A stretch of 64,000 nucleotides of DNA from CAZPGL01 sp964586175 (GTDB taxonomy: Bacteria; Actinomycetota; Acidimicrobiia; Acidimicrobiales; MedAcidi-G1): the NCBI GenBank assembly GCA_964586175.1, contig CAZPGL010000002.1, positions 1-64,000 of the forward strand. The letters are read 5' to 3'. The position numbers were made by a program, and so were the translations under genes. Positions 58,241 through 64,000 of the stretch are shown here, piece after piece (within the stretch, counting starts at the first letter, position 1; each line of letters begins with the position of its first letter). The notes under the pieces are model-generated. The model saw only the letters and a list, made by a program, of their open reading frames with translations. It ran no database searches and was not told the origin of the DNA.

Positions 58241-59535
58241 CCAGTCGAGCCGACCTGGCCTGGTTGACCCGCCGTACCGGCTTCGGCCCCGCACCGGGCC
58301 AGCTCGACGACCTGGCCGCCCTCGACCGCGACCAGGTCATCGCCCGGGTGCTCGACCCGACCGCCCACGGTTCCCCGACCCCGCCGTCGCTGTTCGGGGA
58401 CGTCGACATGGACATCCCCCAGGACACCGAGCCGACCGACCGACCGAATCTCCGGGCCGAGATCAACCTGCGTCTCCTCGATGCCTGGCTGGACGCCCTG
58501 CGCGATTCGACCGACCCGCTGCTCGAGTGGCTGACGTTCTTCTGGCACGACCACTTCGCCGTCAACGGGGCCGTGGTCCTCAGCCCACGGTCAATGGCCG
58601 TCCACATCGAGTTGCTCCGCACCCACGCGCGGGGCGACTTCGGCGCCATGCTGCGCGACGTCACCGTCGACCCGGCGATGCTCAAGTTCCTCGACGGTCG
58701 GACCAACGTGGCGTCCCATCCCAACGAGAACTACGGGCGCGAGCTGCTGGAGCTCTACTCGCTCGGCATCGAGCACTACACGGAGGCCGACGTGGCCGCG
58801 GCGGCGACCGCCCTCACCGGGTGGCACACACCGCCGGAGATCTACGGCGAAGCGGTGTTCCGCCCCCGGCGCCACGACGACACCCCGCAGACGCTCCTCG
58901 GCGTCGACGGGGTCCACGACGTCGACACGGTCATCGACGCCGTCCTCGGTCACGAGGCGCTCCCAAGGTTCATCGCCGCCAAGATGGGCCGGGCCATCCT
59001 CGGCGACGATCTCGACGACTCGATCGTCGACGGGCTCGCGACGACCTTCGCCGCCAACGACCTCCAGATCGCCCCGCTCGTGGAAGCGGCGGCCGCCGCC
59101 GGCTTGGACCTCCCGTCCCGCACCCCGCTGATCCGCCATCCGGTCAGCTGGCTGGCCAACGCCGAGCGAACCACCGGCGCCCGACCCGAGGCGCGGGTCC
59201 GCATGCGCATCCTCCGGGGTATGGACATGCTGCCCGGACACCCCCCGCACGTAGGGGGATTCCCGCCACCGGAGAACTACCTGAGCGCCTCATCGACCGC
59301 AGCACGCTTCACCGTGTCCGGGCATCTCGCCGGGCTCATCCCCGAGGACGCACCGGTGCGGGTCGCCGCCGACGACGGACGATGGGACGAGCTCGCCGAC
59401 CTGCTGGGCCGGCCCGAGGGGTTCGGTGCCGCCACCACGACGGCCCTCGACGACCTCGCCGCCACCCGGGACCGGGGACGGGTCACCTCGGTGCTCGCCC
59501 TGGCCCTGGCCTCTCCCGAACTCCTCCTGGTCTGA
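58237..59535 (+). CDS. DUF1800 family protein
   Basis: 432 residues matching DUF1800: DLAWLTRRTGFGP at the N-terminus, EWLTFFWHDHFAV (conserved W-H-xH), NENYGRELLELYSLGI and PPENYLSASSTAARF. DUF1800 proteins are usually secreted and occur beside DUF1501 proteins, as here. No clear signal peptide is seen from ATG 58237, so export may rely on the Tat substrate partner. The biochemical role is unknown. It ends 4 nt before the DUF1501 gene. Confidence 0.87.
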   Translation: MTSRADLAWLTRRTGFGPAPGQLDDLAALDRDQVIARVLDPTAHGSPTPPSLFGDVDMDIPQDTEPTDRPNLRAEINLRLLDAWLDALRDSTDPLLEWLTFFWHDHFAVNGAVVLSPRSMAVHIELLRTHARGDFGAMLRDVTVDPAMLKFLDGRTNVASHPNENYGRELLELYSLGIEHYTEADVAAAATALTGWHTPPEIYGEAVFRPRRHDDTPQTLLGVDGVHDVDTVIDAVLGHEALPRFIAAKMGRAILGDDLDDSIVDGLATTFAANDLQIAPLVEAAAAAGLDLPSRTPLIRHPVSWLANAERTTGARPEARVRMRILRGMDMLPGHPPHVGGFPPPENYLSASSTAARFTVSGHLAGLIPEDAPVRVAADDGRWDELADLLGRPEGFGAATTTALDDLAATRDRGRVTSVLALALASPELLLV

Positions 59536-59539
59536 TCCC

Positions 59540-60847
59540 ATGTCCGATCTCAGCCGCCGCCGATTCCTCACCATCACCGGAGGTGCCACCGCCGCCGGCG
59601 CCCTCGGGTTCAGCACCTGGGCTGCGCTCATCCGGGAGCAGGTCGAGACGGTCGGGGGGCCGACCAGCACGACGACGAGCACCACGACCACGAGCACCAC
59701 GACCACCATGGCCCCCTCGACCACGACCCGGCCCCCCACCATCGTCCGGCCGACCGCACCCGTCCTCGTCGTCATCCAGATGGCAGGGGGCAACGATGGG
59801 CTGAACTCCCTCGTCCCCGTCGACGGCCGCTACAACGACGCCCGGCCGACCATCGCCATCGACCCTGAGGAGCTGACGGCCCTGACCGGGGTGACCGACT
59901 TCGGCCTGCACCCCGCCCTCGCCCCCCTGGCCCGACTCTGGGAGGACGACCGGCTCCTCGCCGCCACCGGCCTCGGCGTCCCCGATCAGGGCCGATCCCA
60001 CTTCACTGCGTCCGACGCGTGGATGAGCGGTGGACCCGATCGGACCACCACCGGCTGGATCGGCCGCTGGCTGGATGCGACATCGGACGGCTCCGAGAAC
60101 CCGCTGCGGGCCATCGCCCTCGGTGGTGGCGCATCCATCCTCACGGCCGAGACCAGCATCAGCACGTTCATCCGCTCTCCGGCCGGCTTCGGGCTGGCCA
60201 CACCCCGCGGCATGGACGGGGACGACATCGTCGAGGCCTTCCTCGCCTGCGCGTCACCGCTGTCCGATCAGCCGGCCCACGCCGCCGCCCAGGCCGCCAT
60301 CCCTGCCACCCTCGAAGCCGTCGAGCTCCTCGCCGCGGCATCCGACGAGCCGGTCGGCGAGGATGACGCGGTCGGGTCGGCCGGCGGCCACGAGGGTTTC
60401 GCCAGCATGCTCGACACGGCCGCCGGCATCATCGACATGGACCTGGGGACCGAGGTGATCGTGGTCAGCGTCCACGGCTTCGACACCCACAGCGACCAAC
60501 TGTCCCGCCAGGAGGCGCTGCTGACCGACCTGGGCGCCGGTCTCGCCTCGTTCTGCGAGCGGCTCGACCGGGACGGCAACGGCGACCGGGTCCTCGTGGC
60601 CACGACCAGCGAGTTCGGTCGGCGGGTGGCCGAGAACGGCTCGGGAGGCACCGACCACGGGACGGCGGCCTGCCAGTTCCTGATCGGAGCCGGTTCGGGT
60701 CTGATCGGCGGCATCGACCTGGACCATCTGGTCGACGGCGACGTGCCCGTCTCGATCGACACCCGCTCGATGTACGCCACCTGCCTCGACTGGCTGGGCG
60801 GCCCCACCGACGAGGTGCTCGGCGGCTCCTACGAACGCCTGGTGTGA
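59540..60847 (+). CDS. DUF1501 family protein with Tat signal
   Basis: 435 residues. The twin-arginine signal is SRRRFLTITGG near the N-terminus, followed by a Thr-rich linker (TSTTTSTTTTSTTTT) and the DUF1501 domain with QMAGGNDGLNSLVP, VSVHGFDTHSDQL and TSEFGRRVAENGSGGTDHG, which resembles the phosphatase/sulfatase fold. DUF1800 upstream and DUF1501 form a conserved two-gene unit, exported across the membrane, with a proposed link to surface polymer metabolism. Residues for a metal centre (Asp, His) are in HGFDTH and GTDHG. Confidence 0.88.
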   Translation: MSDLSRRRFLTITGGATAAGALGFSTWAALIREQVETVGGPTSTTTSTTTTSTTTTMAPSTTTRPPTIVRPTAPVLVVIQMAGGNDGLNSLVPVDGRYNDARPTIAIDPEELTALTGVTDFGLHPALAPLARLWEDDRLLAATGLGVPDQGRSHFTASDAWMSGGPDRTTTGWIGRWLDATSDGSENPLRAIALGGGASILTAETSISTFIRSPAGFGLATPRGMDGDDIVEAFLACASPLSDQPAHAAAQAAIPATLEAVELLAAASDEPVGEDDAVGSAGGHEGFASMLDTAAGIIDMDLGTEVIVVSVHGFDTHSDQLSRQEALLTDLGAGLASFCERLDRDGNGDRVLVATTSEFGRRVAENGSGGTDHGTAACQFLIGAGSGLIGGIDLDHLVDGDVPVSIDTRSMYATCLDWLGGPTDEVLGGSYERLV

Positions 60848-60880
60848 ACGGATCTCCACCCCGGACCGCGTCCACCGCAG

Positions 60881-60954
60881 TGGAGGTGAGCGGAATCGAA
60901 CCGCCGACTTCTACGTTGCGAACGTAGCGCTCTAGCCAACTGAGCTACACCCCC
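60881..60954 (-). tRNA. tRNA-Ala(CGC)
   Basis: On the minus strand the acceptor is GGGGGTG/CACCTCC with G3:U70, the alanine identity pair, discriminator A; D-arm GCTCAGTTGGCTAGAGC; anticodon stem CTACG/CGTAG with loop TTCGCAA giving CGC; T-loop TTCGATT. 74 nt without CCA, which is not encoded. It decodes GCG. Confidence 0.93.
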
Positions 60955-61003
60955 GTGGATGGGCTGGAGCGTAGCGGCGCCCGGAGACGCTGCCGTCGGC
61001 CGA

Positions 61004-61477
61004 TCAGTTGGCTTGACGGCGGAGCACGGCCTCGTCACGCATGGCCACCCCGGCCGGGGCGCCCATGGAGTTGGCCATCACGGCCGACGACGGACGGAAC
61101 GGCACGATCGTCTCGGTGCGCTCGACGGCCCGCTGATACCGCATGGTGAGCATCACGGCGTAGCCGACGAGGACGACGTCGGCGAGGAAGTGGACCATCC
61201 ACAGCACGCTGCCCACCGCCATGGCGGCCATCAGGGTGAGGGTGGCGATGCCGCCCAGCGCCAGGAGGACGTCGCGGCGACGGCGACGGGCGTCGCGGGC
61301 CGACGACGGGACGGAAGATGCGGCCTGCTGGAGGCCCCGGAGGCTGGACCGGTCGAGGCCGCCGACGGCGACGAGCGCCCTGCCCGGGCGGGCCACCGGT
61401 GGGGCGCCCGATCGACGGACGAGGGGCGGTAGCAGGACGACCGCCCACAGCACTCCGAGTCCCACGAGGATCAGCAC
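61004..61477 (-). CDS. Hypothetical membrane protein, 157 aa
   Basis: 157 residues from GTG 61477, preceded by AGGAGATCGAC, a strong ribosome-binding site. One N-terminal helix (LILVGLGVLWAVVLLPPLV) and two more in the middle (LLALGGIATLTLMAAMAVGSV and VVLVGYAVMLTM), with Arg-rich cytoplasmic stretches (RDARRRRRD). The family is not recognised; similar proteins in actinobacteria appear near the molybdenum cofactor genes. The longer upstream frame is Arg-rich and non-coding. Confidence 0.7.
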   Translation of the reverse strand: MLILVGLGVLWAVVLLPPLVRRSGAPPVARPGRALVAVGGLDRSSLRGLQQAASSVPSSARDARRRRRDVLLALGGIATLTLMAAMAVGSVLWMVHFLADVVLVGYAVMLTMRYQRAVERTETIVPFRPSSAVMANSMGAPAGVAMRDEAVLRRQAN

Positions 61478-61592
61478 CGTCGATCTCCTTCGTCCTGTCG
61501 GGGCCTGTCTGCGGTTTCGCCCGGTCCGGTGCCGGACCCGTCGCCCGACACGTGTCCGCACGGTAGTACGACATCCCTGTAATTCGGTGGAT

Positions 61593-61634
61593 GATCACGC
61601 GCGAATCGCGCGTGATCTCGCGCGCTTCGCGCGA
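61593..61634. terminator. Two adjacent hairpins between moaC and the membrane protein gene
   Basis: gatcacgcgcg-aat-cgcgcgtgatc (61593-61617) is a perfect 11-bp-arm inverted repeat; directly after it tcgcgcg-ctt-cgcgcga (61618-61634) has 7-bp arms. The pair lies 40 nt before the moaC end in minus orientation, so it could terminate the mo operon or act as a bidirectional terminator. There is no T-tract. Confidence 0.6.
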
Positions 61635-61674
61635 AGCCCGATGAAAGCCACCACGAGCGGTGGCCGGGGCGGGA

Positions 61675-62154
61675 TCAGCCGACGGACCGCCGCCAGGATC
61701 CCGACCGCCCGCCGTCCTTCTCCCACAGGGCCACCGGCCCGATGCTCATGGAGCGGTCCAGGGACTTGCACATGTCGACCACCGTGAGGGCCGCCACCGA
61801 ACAGGCGGTGAGGGCCTCCATCTCGACCCCAGTCCGGTCGACGGTCTCGACGACGGCCTCGATGTCGACCGCCCCCTCCCCCACCACGAGCTCCACCACG
61901 ACCGAGCTGAGCGGCAACGGGTGACACAGCGGGATGAGCTCCGAGGTGCGCTTGGCGGCCTGGATGCCGGCCACCCGGGCCACGGCCAGCACGTCGCCCT
62001 TGGGCACGCTGCCGCCGGCCAGGGCCGCCGACGTCGTCGGGGCCATCTCGACCCGGGCCCGCGCCAGGGCGCGACGCCGGGTGACGGCCTTGTCGCCGAC
62101 ATCGACCATGCGGGCCCGGCCGTCGGCGTCCAGGTGGGTGAACTCGGCCGACAT
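61675..62154 (-). CDS. moaC: Cyclic pyranopterin monophosphate synthase
   Basis: 159 residues. Motifs: MVDVGDKAVTRRRALARARV, GGSVPKGDVLAVARVAGIQAAK, LIPLCHPLPLSSV (catalytic His-Pro) and DMCKSLDRSM. It completes cyclic pyranopterin formation after MoaA. ATG 62154 shares one base with the moaA stop, fixing the start. Confidence 0.93.
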   Translation of the reverse strand: MSAEFTHLDADGRARMVDVGDKAVTRRRALARARVEMAPTTSAALAGGSVPKGDVLAVARVAGIQAAKRTSELIPLCHPLPLSSVVVELVVGEGAVDIEAVVETVDRTGVEMEALTACSVAALTVVDMCKSLDRSMSIGPVALWEKDGGRSGSWRRSVG

Positions 62155-63137
62155 CAGCCGCCGATCTGGGACATCGACCGGGCCGGCCGGATGAAGTCGA
62201 CGGTGCCGATGCCGTGTCCGGCCCATTTGGCACCGACGGCCCGCTCCACCAGGGCTCCGATCTCGTCGTCGCCGGCCCCCGACCGCAGCAACCCGCGCAG
62301 GTCGTACTCGTCGAGCCCGAACAGGCAGTTGCGGAACTGGCCGTCGGCGGTGAGCCGGATCCGATCGCAGGTATCGCAGAACTTGCGGGTCACGCTGGCG
62401 ACGACGCCGATCTCGCCGCCGCCGTCCGCGTATGCGAACCGGGTGGCCGGCGCGGCTGTGCGCTCCACGGCCTCCAGCGGATACACCTCATGGATCCGGC
62501 CCACGATGTCGTCCTGGGTCACGACCTTGGTCGCCGACCAGCCCTCCTCGGCATCGAGCGGCATGAACTCGATGAACCGCACCGTCACCCCGGCCTCCCG
62601 GCCGAAGCGGGCGAAGTCGATGATCTCGTCGTCGTTGACGCCGGCCATCACGACCATGTTCACCTTGACGGGATCCAGCCCGGCCTCGAGGGCGGCGTCG
62701 ATGCCGTCGAGCACCTTGGCCAGATCGTCGCGTCTCGTCAGCTCGGCGAACCGCTCGCGCTGCAACGAGTCGAGCGACACGTTCACCCGCCGCAACCCGG
62801 CCGCGGCCAGCGCAGGAGCGGCCAGGCGCAGGGTCGCCCCGTTCGTGGTAAGCGACAGGTCGGCCGGCAGTTCGGCCAGCATGGCGACCAGGGTGGGGAG
62901 GTTGGCCCGCAGGGTCGGCTCACCGCCCGTGAGGCGAATGCTGTCGATGCCGTAGCGCTCCACCAGCAGGCGGGACACCCGGGCGATCTCCTCGTAGGTG
63001 AGCACCTCGTCGCGGGGCAGCCACTCGAGACCGTCGGCCGGCATGCAGTAGGTGCACCGGAAGTTGCAGCGGTCGGTGACCGAGATGCGAAGATCCCGGT
63101 GGCGGCGGCCGAAGGAGTCGGTGAGGTGGCGATCCAC
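62154..63137 (-). CDS. moaA: GTP 3',8-cyclase
   Basis: 327 residues of the radical-SAM MoaA family. First [4Fe-4S] ligands CNFRCTYC; the second cluster near the C-terminus is KFCDTCDRIRLTADGQFRNCLF, and the chain ends in GG. It cleaves SAM to rearrange GTP into the pterin precursor. GTG 63137 (VDRHLTDSFGRRH) is chosen since TAGCCT lies 7 nt upstream; the frame continues 18 codons. It is followed by moaC in a 1-bp overlap. Confidence 0.93.
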   Translation of the reverse strand: MDRHLTDSFGRRHRDLRISVTDRCNFRCTYCMPADGLEWLPRDEVLTYEEIARVSRLLVERYGIDSIRLTGGEPTLRANLPTLVAMLAELPADLSLTTNGATLRLAAPALAAAGLRRVNVSLDSLQRERFAELTRRDDLAKVLDGIDAALEAGLDPVKVNMVVMAGVNDDEIIDFARFGREAGVTVRFIEFMPLDAEEGWSATKVVTQDDIVGRIHEVYPLEAVERTAAPATRFAYADGGGEIGVVASVTRKFCDTCDRIRLTADGQFRNCLFGLDEYDLRGLLRSGAGDDEIGALVERAVGAKWAGHGIGTVDFIRPARSMSQIGG

Positions 63138-63187
63138 ACCCTGCAGGCTAGAGGTCCGATGCCGCACCAGCCATCCGGCGCGGGGAT

Positions 63188-64000
63188 TCAACGCAGGACC
63201 AGCACCTCGACCGGTCCGCCGTCGGCGACACCGTCACCGTCGGGCAGCACGGCCAGCGCATCGGCGGCCGCCATCGCCGAGAGCTGATGCGATCCCTGGC
63301 CACCGGCGGAACCGGCGAGCACCACACCGTCGACGACCCGCAACGACACCCTGGCGAAGTGGGTCTTGCCGTCGGGGCGACGGCGGAGATCCCCCTCGGC
63401 GACGGCCCGCAGGCGCCGTCGATCCAGTTCGGCGTGCCCCGACATGGCCAGCAGTGCCGGCCGGGCGAACAACTCGAACGACACCATCGACGACACCGGG
63501 TTGCCCGGTAGCCCGAACACCGGCACCCCGCCGACCGTACCGAAGGCCAGGGGTTTGGCCGGCTTGATGGCCACCTGCATCCAGCGCATGTCGCCCAGCC
63601 GGTCGAGCACCGTCTTGACGTAGTCGAAGTCACCCATGCTCACACCCCCCGACGACAGCACCGCGTCGCAGGCACCGTCACCATGACAGGCGGAGCGGAA
63701 CGCCTCCTCAATGGCCGTCTCGTCGTCGGCGATGATGCCCAGATCGACCCCGTCGAACCCGGATTCGGCGAGCAGGGCCAGCAGGGCGTGGCGGTTGGCG
63801 TCGCGGATCAGGCCGGGAGCCAGCGGGGCGTCGCCGTCAACCAGCTCGTCGCCCGTCGACAGCACCCCGACCCGCAGCCCTCGGGCCACGGCGATCTCGG
63901 TGCACCCGATGCTGGCCAACACTCCGAGATGCCCCGGCGTCAGCAGGGTCCCGGCAGCGAACACCGTCTGCCCGGGCTCCAGGTCCTCGCCGGCCGCCCG
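63188..64000 (-). CDS. moeA: Molybdopterin molybdenumtransferase, MoeA (5' end beyond the window)
   Basis: The frame is open to the right edge: 270 residues are visible, beginning RAAGEDLEPGQTVFAAG, so the N-terminal roughly 130 residues are missing. Signatures: TGDELV, SSGGVSMGDFDYVKTVL, KPAKPLAFG and FGLPGNPVSSMVSFELF. MoeA inserts molybdate into adenylated molybdopterin. It precedes moaA and moaC on the same strand with 50 nt between. Confidence 0.92.
   Translation of the reverse strand, partial: RAAGEDLEPGQTVFAAGTLLTPGHLGVLASIGCTEIAVARGLRVGVLSTGDELVDGDAPLAPGLIRDANRHALLALLAESGFDGVDLGIIADDETAIEEAFRSACHGDGACDAVLSSGGVSMGDFDYVKTVLDRLGDMRWMQVAIKPAKPLAFGTVGGVPVFGLPGNPVSSMVSFELFARPALLAMSGHAELDRRRLRAVAEGDLRRRPDGKTHFARVSLRVVDGVVLAGSAGGQGSHQLSAMAAADALAVLPDGDGVADGGPVEVLVLR

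Noticed and set aside
1..64000. Mobile elements or prophage
   Set aside because: No transposase, integrase, recombinase or phage structural genes and no terminal inverted repeats with target duplications were seen; tRNA genes at 5451 and 60881 have no integrase beside them.

Overview
The window is high-GC (visual estimate near 70%), densely coded actinobacterial chromosome. Actinobacterial markers are the minus-strand run metG-tatD-rpf-rsmA-ispE, an Rpf-type lysozyme-like protein, and two tiny ribosomal proteins typical of the phylum (bS22-like at 7030 and bL37-like at 14566). The mixture with choline sulfatase, steroid/lipid-type thiolases, many crotonases and SDRs, queF and Sec-dependent ArsC-like proteins suggests a free-living, probably aquatic, Acidimicrobiia-like actinobacterium. 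That placement is inference.

Layout. 1-1.3 kb: a membrane-anchored Ala/Pro/Glu repeat protein (cut by the left edge) and a rhodanese. 1.4-5.4 kb: an overlapping operon of choline sulfatase, Rieske quaternary-amine oxygenase, SDR and BetI-like TetR regulator, with a perfect palindrome on the promoter. 5.4-7 kb: tRNA-Gln, a Rieske ferredoxin-like protein and an unknown protein. 7-14.7 kb: bS22, then the minus-strand housekeeping run ispE-rsmA-rpf-tatD-metG-rsmI-DUF192, ychF, bL37 and queF. 15.2-24.7 kb: a BMP-type nucleoside ABC transporter with mtnA, MTA/SAH deaminase and adenosine deaminase, which together look like purine nucleoside and methylthioadenosine uptake and salvage. 24.7-30.7 kb: a two-subunit ADP-forming acyl-CoA synthetase, a YcaQ/AlkX-like DNA glycosylase, a dienoyl-CoA isomerase-like crotonase and an adenosine-kinase-like PfkB protein. 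31.1-31.5 kb: two back-to-back gene ends (a 2-oxoacid:ferredoxin oxidoreductase and an Lrp regulator), both lacking their 5' parts, which I read as a deletion scar. 31.5-45.2 kb: aminopeptidase N, a ferredoxin reductase/ferredoxin pair, two thiolase-like proteins with a DUF35 partner, an alcohol dehydrogenase, two crotonases, RraA, PII, a GntR regulator and an SDR, i.e. a lipid/steroid-type degradation region. 45.2-51.9 kb: asparaginase II, an Lrp regulator, YbaK, an EamA transporter, a cupin, an acyl-CoA synthetase and rsgA. 52-61.5 kb: a MacB-type ABC exporter whose adaptor carries three Calx-beta domains, a GT81-type glucosyltransferase, a DUF1800/DUF1501 pair, tRNA-Ala and a membrane protein. 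61.7-64 kb: moaC, moaA and moeA for molybdenum cofactor (moeA cut by the right edge).

Most notable: (i) two separate ArsC-family genes (41726-42112 minus and 48510-48860 plus) carry an in-frame TGA exactly at the catalytic cysteine, followed by a plausible bacterial SECIS hairpin, so both are probable selenoproteins; (ii) the 31.3 kb scar; (iii) the choline-O-sulfate/Rieske operon with its operator; (iv) a TAnnnT hexamer recurring 5-11 nt before more than twenty start codons, which points to widespread leaderless transcription. There are no CRISPR arrays, insertion sequences or prophage genes. No intergenic stretch exceeds 300 bases apart from the region holding the two broken genes.
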